Assembly: GCA_035370245.1 (NCBI GenBank) | Contig: DAOOVO010000157.1 | Coordinates: forward strand, 1 to 6,445 | DNA: 6,445 bases | Source: Pseudobacteroides sp035370245 | Lineage (GTDB): Bacteria > Bacillota > Clostridia > Acetivibrionales > DSM-2933 | Direction: 5' to 3' | Shown here: positions 1 to 4,913 of the stretch, piece after piece | How the letters are laid out: each line of letters opens with the position of its first letter | Position numbering within the stretch: position 1 is the stretch's first letter | Notes under the pieces: generated by a model | What the model was told of the DNA's origin: nothing | The model's database searches: none | Seen by the model: only the letters and a program-made list of their open reading frames with translations | Made by a program: the position numbers and the translations under genes

Positions 1-77
1 AAATCAATGTATCCTCTTGCGATATTCCAAAGGTTGAGCTTTTGGGCCAATTCACTGATTTCTGTTATATCAGCCAT
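1..77 (-). CDS. 5' end of an unrecognised protein (truncated by window edge)
   Basis: Only the first 25 codons are visible, starting MADITEISELAQKLNLWN. The ATG at 77-75 follows an AGGAGGG ribosome binding site a few bases upstream, so this is very likely a real start. The visible part is a helical, Leu-rich N-terminus. It lies about 100 bases downstream of the small membrane protein at 177-428, on the same strand, and both lie inside a possible transposon end marked by the repeats at 515-594. An N-terminal helix of this kind would suit an IstB-like ATPase of an IS21-family element, but 25 residues cannot prove that and no catalytic motif is visible. Confidence 0.7.
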   Translation of the reverse strand, partial: MADITEISELAQKLNLWNIARGYID

Positions 78-176
78 CGATTTCCCTCCTACTAATATAA
101 ATATCTGTTTCTTAACAGGCGTTGTAAATTTCGCGAACACTATATATTTAAATTGCCGTTATTAAGCCATATAGTT

Positions 177-428
177 TTATATGCCAGCAACTGTAACAAT
201 TACTCCAAACACAATCAGCACAGCCAATAGGCCGAGCATTATGAACATCCATTGCATTTTTTGCTTTTGCTTAAGTTCTTCGTTCCTTCTCTTTTCCTCC
301 TGCTTAATTTGGTATCTTGTCTTTTTGGCAGGATTTTTTGCTTTATGTTCGAGTCCTTTTTCTACAAGCCTCTCAACATCAGCTTCCAAGCTGGCTTCCT
401 TGTTCTTTAAGCTAAAACTAAGTTTCAT
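177..428 (-). CDS. Small single-pass membrane protein with charged coiled-coil region
   Basis: This is an 83-residue protein. I chose the ATG at 428 because AGGAGGG stands five bases upstream; a TTG at 446 in the same frame lacks such a site. The order is a short N-terminus (MKLSFSLKNKEAS), a helical segment rich in Glu and Lys (roughly residues 14-60, with several Lys/Arg runs, probably coiled), and a hydrophobic helix at about residues 61-83 (MFIMLGLLAVLIVFGVIVTV) that ends the protein. There is no signal-peptide cleavage pattern. This suggests a tail-anchored or single-pass protein with its basic N-terminal part in the cytoplasm. It lies between the phased repeats (515-594) and the gene starting at 77, so it may be a passenger or accessory gene of the same element. 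I do not recognise the family and assign no function. Confidence 0.75.
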   Translation of the reverse strand: MKLSFSLKNKEASLEADVERLVEKGLEHKAKNPAKKTRYQIKQEEKRRNEELKQKQKMQWMFIMLGLLAVLIVFGVIVTVAGI

Positions 429-514
429 CGAATCCCTCCTATGCAATCATATTTCTTTTTCCTCTTTGTAATCCCACATCCAACCTGCTCTCACAACCCT
501 GCATTTTTTAAAAA

Positions 515-594
515 ACATCTATTCTGCTCTGTCATTAACCCCTGTCATCTATTCTGTTCTGTCAGCAAGCACCGACATCTATTCTATTCTATCA
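515..594. repeat. Three phased 20-base repeats at 30-base intervals
   Basis: Near-identical 20-base units occupy 515-534, 545-564 and 575-594. The first reads ACATCTATTCTGCTCTGTCA; the others differ at a few positions, mostly C/T or A/G changes. The start-to-start distance is exactly 30 bases in both intervals, about three helical turns, so a protein bound to each copy would sit on the same DNA face. A diverged fourth copy is at 819-838. Ordered multiple sites of this kind are typical of ends recognised by a multimeric transposase (IS21 and Tn7 families) or of a cooperative operator. Genes on the minus strand read away from the array. The sequence identity and spacing are directly visible; the role is inferred. 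Confidence 0.7.
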
Positions 595-759
595 CAATCA
601 AAATCACTCTCATGGACTTGTTTACTAGAACCAAAAAATGTGCATATTTTTAAGTCTCTATTTTTACCCTTAAAATCTATAAACCCCACCTCTACAGCCT
701 TTTCAGCCATACTACTTTTCATCCCTTGTTATCAATACACAACTCTCAACGTGAAGTTT

Positions 760-866
760 TTAGGCTATTTCACACTTTCCTAAAAATACAGTAAAAGTGC
801 TGTATTTGTGCTGGTTTGACATCTATCCTGTCCTCTCGAGAAATAATTCTCGATTAGGCTATTTCA
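760..866. repeat. 13-base direct repeat flanking two hairpins and a diverged phased repeat
   Basis: TTAGGCTATTTCA occurs at 760-772 and again at 854-866, 94 bases apart. Between the copies are a perfect 8-base inverted repeat (784-791 with 800-807, AAATACAG/CTGTATTT), the diverged fourth copy of the phased repeat (819-838), and a perfect 7-base inverted repeat (836-842 with 847-853, TCGAGAA/TTCTCGA). On the minus strand each direct repeat begins TGAAATAGCC, so either could be the TG-type tip of a transposon whose inner binding sites are the repeats at 515-594. A third partial copy, CTATTTCAG, is at 964-972. The exact element boundary is not resolved. Confidence 0.45.
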
Positions 867-1022
867 GTTTTTCGCCGCTTTGACTTCCTTTAATTCGTCT
901 TTTATAAAGAGTACGCCATAACAGGCGGTCATATATCGCATATATGATAGACATAGGAATCTTCTATTTCAGCATAGAGTCCAAGTTGTAAAATATTGTT
1001 TTAATCCATTGGTTGAAGGCAT
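864..1022 (-). pseudogene. Small ORF interrupted by an in-frame TGA
   Basis: An ATG at 1022 follows AAGGGG with four bases between. It reads MPSTNGLKQYFTTWTLC and then stops at TGA (971-969). The same frame continues open for a further 34 codons, including CYGVLFIKDELKEVKAAKN, and ends at TGA 866-864. It starts 35 bases after the stop of the 100-residue protein at 1058-1360, so it could be a third gene of the recombinase operon. It may be a broken gene, or the 17-residue product may simply be all there is. The terminal TGA falls inside the 13-base direct repeat, so the 3' end may itself be truncated by another element. I do not recognise the product. Confidence 0.3.
929..947. promoter_or_regulatory. 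Palindrome of 8-base arms around CGC
   Basis: TCATATAT at 929-936 and ATATATGA at 940-947 are perfect inverted copies around a three-base centre CGC. The compact symmetric form fits a dimeric DNA-binding site or a small cruciform. It lies inside the broken ORF at 864-1022, which weakens a purely regulatory reading. In AT-rich DNA an alternating AT palindrome can also arise by chance. Confidence 0.25.
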
Positions 1023-1057
1023 ATCACCCCTTCTATCCATCTAATCCTGCACTCTAT

Positions 1058-1360
1058 TTATAGTTCATCTTCTAATATTTTTCGTGCCTTATTCTTAGTC
1101 TGCATTGGTACTTTTGAATCGATAATAATTTTTAGGGCTTCTATATTTAAGCCTCTATCAAAAATTGATTTTCCATTGCTTGCACGCGCTTTCTGAGTAT
1201 CATAAGTATTGCTTTGTGCTCGCGGATTTTCTTGCATGAGTTTATATGCCAAATCAGATAATGATAATAAACCTAGTGAAGCTTGTTTAAAGTCATAGTA
1301 AAAATCGACAAAAACAGTTTTACCCAATGAACGTAATGTGCTGGACGGTGAATTTTGCAT
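1058..1360 (-). CDS. Hypothetical protein of 100 residues, downstream of the serine recombinase
   Basis: I chose the ATG at 1360 because GAGGGGG stands eight bases upstream; the GTG at 1369 lies against that site. The protein begins MQNSPSSTLRSLGKTVFVDF and is mixed and soluble, with an aromatic stretch (FVDFYYDF, about residues 16-23). A basic, Lys-rich C-terminal helix ends in KARKILEDEL. No signal peptide or membrane segment is visible. It follows the recombinase stop by 73 bases on the same strand, so co-transcription is likely. A helper role, such as a recombination directionality factor or a DNA-binding partner, is possible from position alone; no helix-turn-helix or catalytic motif is evident. 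The family is not recognised. Confidence 0.7.
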   Translation of the reverse strand: MQNSPSSTLRSLGKTVFVDFYYDFKQASLGLLSLSDLAYKLMQENPRAQSNTYDTQKARASNGKSIFDRGLNIEALKIIIDSKVPMQTKNKARKILEDEL

Positions 1361-1433
1361 TAATAACACCCCCTCAAATATAAAATAATAACTATTGCAT
1401 AAAATTCTACAATTGCGACCTATATCTTATTAT

Positions 1434-2357
1434 TTACTTTTTCGAACTATATTTTTTACCTTTTCGCTTACTTCCGTCTTTGACCTTTATAACATTACTT
1501 CGTTGCTGTTTTTCAATCTGCACCGCTTGGAAAGTTTCCTTGGATATGATCGCCGGATTGTTACCCTCTGCCAGATAGTATGCATCGTGCTTTCCGTTAT
1601 CCAACAACCGCACATTGCCCATATACTTTTCATTACTTAGCATTACGTCAATTGTTCTCTTGGGCCATGTAGCCTTTCCGGTAGGCGATTTAATTCCTAG
1701 TCGTTCCAGTTCTTTCACAATTCCTAAAACACTCTTGCCTTGAAGATAGAGGTTAAATATCACTCGGACATTTTTCGCCTTTTTCTCATCAATTGCCAGA
1801 TTACCATCTGCATCATTAAAATACCCATAACATTTTCTATTATATAACTTTGAGGTCCCTTGTGCAGCACGTTGTTTGATACCCCACTTAATATTGTCGC
1901 CACGTGATTCATTCTCTGCCTGAGCAATTGACTCGATAATTGAAATCATCAATTCATCATCTATATCGGCTGTATTTAGCGCTTCCTGGTCAAATATGAC
2001 TGGAACACCGAGAACCTTTAGCTGGTTCAACGCCTCCAGAACTTCCACGGTATCCCAGCCAAATCTGCTAATACTCTTGCTTAGTATAATTTCAATATCA
2101 CGAGACTTACAATCATTTAGCATACGATTAAACTCTTTACGAGAAGAACCTGTCTTGCTTGAAGCAATATCTATATACACATCTACCAATAACCATTTGG
2201 GATTAACTGCTGTCATTCTTGTTAGCGCTGAAACTTGGGCGGTAAGACTTTTCAGCTGGTCAGCACTGTTTGTACTCACACGACAGTAAATTCCTACGCG
2301 CTTTTCTCGTTTCGGAGGCAATGGTGGAATATAGTGTATTCTTTTATTGTCAGCCAC
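1434..2357 (-). CDS. Serine recombinase (resolvase N-terminal plus recombinase domain), possibly active-site mutant
   Basis: This is a 307-residue site-specific recombinase. It starts at GTG 2357 with GGAGG seven bases upstream. The resolvase domain covers about residues 20-160: YCRVST carries the nucleophilic Ser28 and Arg26, and SSRKEFNRML matches the second conserved Arg region. The SISRFG motif has Arg98. The next conserved position, two residues on, is Trp101 (codon TGG at 2057-2055), where this family normally has Arg, as in SRFGRDT. A linking helix (QAENESR, 146-152) leads to the recombinase DNA-binding domain at about 175-290, with the KSPTGKATW and SNEKYMGNVRL blocks. A basic, Lys-rich tail ends the protein. 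The zinc ribbon and long coiled coil of large serine integrases are absent, and the length agrees with the short clostridial class. Such enzymes move or excise elements by serine-linked strand exchange. The Trp could abolish catalysis. Transcription may start from the neighbouring IS end. Confidence 0.93.
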   Translation of the reverse strand: MADNKRIHYIPPLPPKREKRVGIYCRVSTNSADQLKSLTAQVSALTRMTAVNPKWLLVDVYIDIASSKTGSSRKEFNRMLNDCKSRDIEIILSKSISRFGWDTVEVLEALNQLKVLGVPVIFDQEALNTADIDDELMISIIESIAQAENESRGDNIKWGIKQRAAQGTSKLYNRKCYGYFNDADGNLAIDEKKAKNVRVIFNLYLQGKSVLGIVKELERLGIKSPTGKATWPKRTIDVMLSNEKYMGNVRLLDNGKHDAYYLAEGNNPAIISKETFQAVQIEKQQRSNVIKVKDGSKRKGKKYSSKK

Positions 2358-2415
2358 GATGAAACCTCCAGTTGCAAATCTTAATGACTAACAGAAAATA
2401 ATGTATGTCATCTCT

Positions 2416-2443
2416 ATAAAACTGTAGTGCCCCCCGTTGTCAA
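2416..2443 (-). promoter_or_regulatory. Outward promoter candidate at IS end, toward the recombinase
   Basis: On the minus strand a perfect TTGACA -35 box (2443-2438) lies inside the left terminal repeat of the IS. Sixteen bases further, outside the IS, is TTTTAT (2421-2416), a four-of-six match to the -10 consensus. Transcription would start near 2410 and enter the recombinase gene, whose start is at 2357. Outward -35 boxes in the transposase-distal end are known for several IS3-family elements. The -10 match is only moderate, so this is a plausible hybrid promoter rather than a proven one. Confidence 0.4.
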
Positions 2444-2472
2444 GACACTATTTCAAAAATTTTAAGCTACAT
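2423..2472. repeat. Left inverted terminal repeat of the IS3 element (transposase-distal)
   Basis: It aligns without gaps over its first 26 bases, and with one gap beyond, to the inverted copy of 3781-3831. It contains the outward TTGACA box on the minus strand (2443-2438), 15 bases from the tip. Being downstream of orfB, it corresponds to the right end (IRR) of standard IS3 nomenclature. Confidence 0.75.
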
Positions 2473-2541
2473 TTTCCTCCCTTCGTTTGTCTCATTTTAA
2501 TTGGTTAACCCCACCACCGGCCGTTGTATTATACAGCCTCC

Positions 2542-2603
2542 GGTATTTGAATTTCAAGGGTTCGCAAAGCCGGGCTTAGGCCCGCCCTTGAAATTCAAAT
2601 ACC
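2542..2603. repeat. Perfect 19-base inverted repeat with a nested hairpin
   Basis: GGTATTTGAATTTCAAGGG at 2542-2560 pairs perfectly with 2585-2603. Inside the loop a second perfect 5-base stem (CGGGC 2571-2575 with GCCCG 2580-2584, loop TTAG) stacks directly against the right arm. Weaker complementarity continues outward, with an ACC-rich block near 2503-2517 against GCGGTGGTTAAGG near 2626-2638. The structure lies between the orfB stop and the left IS end. No U-run follows on the minus strand, so it is not a standard intrinsic terminator, though it could still slow or stop transcripts or block read-in from outside. It may also be a small palindromic repeat lodged within the IS. Confidence 0.85.
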
Positions 2604-2621
2604 TCCGAATGTCTTTGGTAA

Positions 2622-3458
2622 TCAAGCGGTGGTTAAGGGTTTTATTGGCCTAACCTGCCCAAAATATAATTCTGCCGGTTTCCCATAATTAATCGCCTGA
2701 TGAGGTCTCTCATAATTGTATTCGTCAATATAAGTCCGTACTGCCCGGTATACCTCCCGAGGCATCCGGTACTCCTCGTAATAGATTTTTTCCCACTTCA
2801 GATTCCTGAAAAAACGTTCTGTAATTGCGTTATCGGTCGCCCGGCCTTTGCCGTCCATGCTGATTTGTATCCCATTTTGCTTCAACAGGTCAATATAATC
2901 ACCACAGGTAAAATGGCTGCCCTGGTCACTGTTGATGATTAACGGCTTCCTGGCTGCCAACGCCTTTTTCAACGCACGCAGCACAAAGGAACGTTCCAGT
3001 GTCTGTGATAGTTCCCAACTCACTACATACCGGGAATACCAATCGATAATTGCCACGAGGTACATAAAGCTACCCTTCATGCGAATATATGTAATGTCGA
3101 TTCCCCAGATGTGGTTTGGCCTTTCAGCCTTAACACCTCGCAGCAGGTAGGGATATGTGTGATGCTGATGGTTCCGCTTGCTCAGATTGGGACCTGGGCA
3201 AAGCCCGGCAATCCCCATCTGGCGCATCAGCCGCAGCACCCGCTTTTTGTTAACTATATAGCCCATACCCTTTAGTACCTCCCGGATCCGCCTGTAACCA
3301 TAATGCGGCCAACGGGTATAGATCATGTCTATCAGGTGCATTAGTTCTATATCTTTATCTTCTTCATACGATGGCTTGTAGTAGACACTAGTGCGATTAA
3401 CTTCCAGCAACTCCGTCTGCCTCTTCACGGTGAGTTTAGGATGATCACGCTCCACCAT
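2622..3458 (-). CDS. IS3-family transposase orfB, DDE integrase domain
   Basis: This 278-residue protein is the catalytic half of the IS3 transposase. An N-terminal helix-turn-helix-like region (HTH_21 type, about 36-95, with the WPHYGYRRI block at 50-58) precedes the retroviral-integrase-like core. The catalytic acids are Asp121 (WGIDITY), Asp178 (INSDQGSHF) and Glu214 (NAITERFFRNLKWE), with 35 residues between the last two, the family's D-35-E spacing. The tail YNYERPHQAINYGKPAELYF is also typical. All key residues are present, so the domain looks intact. Its frame overlaps the end of orfA: ATG at 3458 follows the orfA TGA by one base, and the frame is open upstream to the nine-base A run. 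It could be made by restart at this ATG or as an OrfAB fusion by frame change at the A run. Confidence 0.95.
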   Translation of the reverse strand: MVERDHPKLTVKRQTELLEVNRTSVYYKPSYEEDKDIELMHLIDMIYTRWPHYGYRRIREVLKGMGYIVNKKRVLRLMRQMGIAGLCPGPNLSKRNHQHHTYPYLLRGVKAERPNHIWGIDITYIRMKGSFMYLVAIIDWYSRYVVSWELSQTLERSFVLRALKKALAARKPLIINSDQGSHFTCGDYIDLLKQNGIQISMDGKGRATDNAITERFFRNLKWEKIYYEEYRMPREVYRAVRTYIDEYNYERPHQAINYGKPAELYFGQVRPIKPLTTA

Positions 3459-3459
3459 T

Positions 3460-3774
3460 TCACGTCTTTCTTCGGCGCAAGTTGAGTTCAGCAGATTTTT
3501 TTTTCAACCAATTGACCTCTATGGTCAACTGGCCAATTTGCTTGGTCAGCTCCTCCTTCTCTGCTTCATGCTGCTTTCTCATCTTTTCTACTTCGCTTGC
3601 GCCCCGGGTGAATAGGGTAGGCAGGTTCTCAAGGGCCTCTGCTTTCCAGCGATGTAACTGGCTGGGGTGAACCCCATACTCAGAGGCAATTTCGGCTATC
3701 GTCTTTTCCTCACGTAGCATCTCCAATACGATTTTCGCTTTTTCTTCCGGTTTGAATATTCTTCTCTTTTCCAT
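3460..3774 (-). CDS. IS3-family transposase orfA, helix-turn-helix protein
   Basis: This is a 104-residue DNA-binding subunit. Residues 8-50 form the helix-turn-helix of IS3 OrfA proteins (FKPEEKAKIVLEML, then IAEIASEYGVHPSQLHRWK). A charged leucine-zipper-like helix at about 59-93 would mediate OrfA/OrfAB dimerisation. It binds the terminal repeats and normally joins OrfB by frameshifting. The ATG at 3774 has only a weak GGAG two bases upstream. Near the end, three AAA codons (Lys91-93) form a run of nine A on the minus strand (3504-3496). Beyond the run orfA continues SAELNLRRRKT and stops at 3460. A -1 shift there meets TGA after two codons, whereas a +1 shift gives an open path into orfB. 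Confidence 0.93.
   Translation of the reverse strand: MEKRRIFKPEEKAKIVLEMLREEKTIAEIASEYGVHPSQLHRWKAEALENLPTLFTRGASEVEKMRKQHEAEKEELTKQIGQLTIEVNWLKKKSAELNLRRRKT
3496..3504 (-). promoter_or_regulatory. Nine-base A run, candidate frameshift or slippage site
   Basis: Nine consecutive A on the minus strand encode Lys91-93 of orfA. Loss of one A in the mRNA, or a +1 ribosomal shift, would join orfA to orfB through NLLNSTCAEERREMVERDHP. A -1 shift reads ATC TGC TGA and stops. Homopolymers of this length are known sites of transcriptional slippage, and are also prone to sequencing error. Confidence 0.5.
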
Positions 3775-3780
3775 AGCTCC

Positions 3781-3831
3781 ATTATAGCTTAGTTTTTTGA
3801 TTTTTGTGTCTTAACCTATGGGTCCATTATA
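3781..3831. repeat. Right inverted terminal repeat of the IS3 element (transposase-proximal)
   Basis: This is the inverted counterpart of 2423-2472, directly upstream of orfA. Its tip on the minus strand is TATAAT (3831-3826), a perfect -10 box. It also contains TAGTTTTTTGATTTTTG (3790-3806), which recurs at 4222-4238. Confidence 0.75.
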
Positions 3832-3935
3832 TTGATTATACATATGAAAATATTGTTGATCGGGAATTAACTGATGAAGAATTCAGAACTAAAATATCAG
3901 TTGCTTTTGATAGATGGCTAGGGAAAACAGAATGA
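3832..3935 (+). pseudogene. 3' remnant of a plus-strand gene truncated at the IS edge
   Basis: From the IS border a plus-strand frame reads about 34 codons to TGA at 3933-3935, ending DEEFRTKISVAFDRWLGKTE. Its composition, an acidic amphipathic helix with normal residue balance, looks like the C-terminus of a real protein rather than random DNA. The 5' part is not found on the other side of the IS: 2358-2422 has no matching open frame and leads straight to the minus-strand recombinase. Insertion was therefore accompanied by loss of flanking DNA, or the IS arrived with a neighbouring rearrangement. The product is not recognised. Confidence 0.5.
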
Positions 3936-4327
3936 AGCACGTTTTAGTATGATGTCCTATTCTAATTGACGCTTACAGTTAATGCGATATCGACATTTAT
4001 CTTTAACGGATATTCTTTCAATATAACTGTCTTCATTGTTTCAAAGGCATACTTTGTCTATCGATTGTATTAACTATTATAGTCTCTATCTTTACACAGA
4101 CTTTACACAGATAAAATTATTTGAAGTTTTTGTGGAACAAAAGAACGACTGTCTCCACATGGGTTGAGATTAGTCAACTGCTGCATGGGTTTTGGATTTT
4201 ATAAAATCACCCTTGAGTGTGTAGTTTTTTGATTTTTGCTACACTCACAAGGGTTCAGTGGGCAGGGGATATAAAAGGGGCAAAAAGTACAGTTTTATTA
4301 TAGTATATAAACATTACTATCTTTCTA
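3936..4327. other. AT-rich intergenic stretch with repeats, no gene seen
   Basis: No credible coding frame is present. The stretch holds a tandem pair of an 11-base unit (CTTTACACAGA at 4090-4100 and 4101-4111) and an imperfect inverted repeat with a T-rich loop at 4210-4253. It also holds a 17-base copy of part of the IS3 right end (4222-4238). The patchwork suggests remains of old insertions. The CTTTACACAGA unit resembles inner parts of some IS256-family ends, but that is only a recollection of pattern. Confidence 0.5.
4210..4253. repeat. Imperfect 15-base inverted repeat, possible solitary IS3-type end or terminator
   Basis: CCCTTGAGTGTGTAG (4210-4224) pairs with CTACACTCACAAGGG (4239-4253) with two mismatches. 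The loop includes TTTTTTGATTTTTG. The segment from 4222 shares 17 identical bases with the right end of the IS3 element at 3790-3806 and is followed by GGGTTCAGTG, which resembles an IS3-type tip. Downstream of the gene at 4328-4885 on the minus strand it could also act as a transcription stop, though no U-run follows the stem. Confidence 0.45.
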
Positions 4328-4885
4328 TTAAACCTGTTCTGACTCTGGAATTCCGAATTTAAACCATATCCCTGTTTCTCCGAACTTCGGATTTCTATAA
4401 TATATATCATTCCCATGAATTTTTAATTCTGAAAATCTATAAAAATTATAGTAAACCGAAGAGAACTTTTCTTCTGGTAAATTCTCCATATCAACAATTT
4501 TGTAAGGAAATAAAAAATAATGCCGAGCAACTTTTGAACGCACTTCAAAGAATTCATTATAATTTTTAAAAGTAAATATACCATTAAAAAATTCTGTATA
4601 TAGAAATATTATTATTACTAATGAGTAAGTTAAAATAATCAAAAACTTTTTAGGTCTTTTAATTGTTTTTATAAATAATATTGTAGAAAAAATAATAGCC
4701 AATATTATTGAAATCAAGTTTTCTATTGAATGGTTTCCATAAAAGGAAATATAGTCATTAAAAACAAATAGTATGTATATAAAAACAATACACATGCAAG
4801 CAATTAACTTAGTTTCAATTTTTATTCTCTTTATAAATAACATACCCATAATAAATATAATAGACAAAATTCCAAATACACTCAC
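4328..4885 (-). CDS. Four-helix membrane protein with an external C-terminal domain
   Basis: This is a 185-residue protein of unrecognised family. I prefer the GTG at 4885, preceded by AGAGGTGA, because it places the first membrane helix at the very N-terminus. A TTG at 4921 would add 12 polar residues but has no ribosome binding site. Predicted helices lie at about residues 3-18, 27-42, 54-72 and 81-97. The loops KRIKIETK and KTIKRPKK are positive and should be cytoplasmic, so both termini face outward. The last 85 residues form a soluble, aromatic-rich domain, with ARHYFLFPYKIVDMENLP followed by YYNFYRFSELKIHGNDIYY. Codon use is much more AT-rich than in the IS. It follows the gene at 4971-6445 by 85 bases and may be co-transcribed, perhaps as a partner of that protein, but its function is unknown. 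Confidence 0.7.
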   Translation of the reverse strand: MSVFGILSIIFIMGMLFIKRIKIETKLIACMCIVFIYILFVFNDYISFYGNHSIENLISIILAIIFSTILFIKTIKRPKKFLIILTYSLVIIIFLYTEFFNGIFTFKNYNEFFEVRSKVARHYFLFPYKIVDMENLPEEKFSSVYYNFYRFSELKIHGNDIYYRNPKFGETGIWFKFGIPESEQV

Positions 4886-4913
4886 AGGCTCACCTCTATT
4901 TTCTTCAATTTTA

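Larger units (their letters stand above)
2423..3831 (-). mobile_element. IS3-family insertion sequence, about 1.4 kb
   Basis: The element holds two consecutive transposase frames, orfA (3774-3460) and orfB (3458-2622), bounded by imperfect inverted repeats of about 50 bases at 2423-2472 and 3781-3831. Inverted blocks shared by both ends include AAGACAC (2442-2448 against 3806-3812) and TAAGCTA (2463-2469 against 3785-3791). The left tip reads TGTAGTGCCCCCC. The right tip, on the minus strand, reads TATAATGGACCC, so the terminal dinucleotides are TG and TA rather than two TG. I see no convincing 3- or 4-base target duplication in the flanks (AAC and TTG adjacent). The outer few bases of each boundary are therefore uncertain, and a deletion next to the element is possible. 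Confidence 0.8.

Noticed and set aside
515..594. Possible CRISPR array
   Set aside because: Only three degenerate units with 10-base gaps; CRISPR spacers are about 30 bases and repeats are nearly identical. No cas genes are visible.
181..653. Plus-strand open frames opposite the small membrane protein and across the repeat array
   Set aside because: Low-complexity Ser/Phe/Cys translations antisense to a gene with a good ribosome site, or running through repeats; no ribosome binding sites.
969..971. TGA as selenocysteine codon
   Set aside because: No redox motif in a known selenoprotein context and no convincing SECIS-like hairpin just downstream; a nonsense mutation or short ORF is simpler.
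1395..2289. Plus-strand open frames opposite the recombinase
   Set aside because: Shadows of a clear serine recombinase gene.
2542..2603. Intrinsic terminator for the transposase
   Set aside because: The stem is strong but no U-run follows on the minus strand, so I report it only as a structured repeat.
2700..3670. Plus-strand open frames opposite the IS3 transposase genes
   Set aside because: Shadows of orfA and orfB, which carry intact family motifs.
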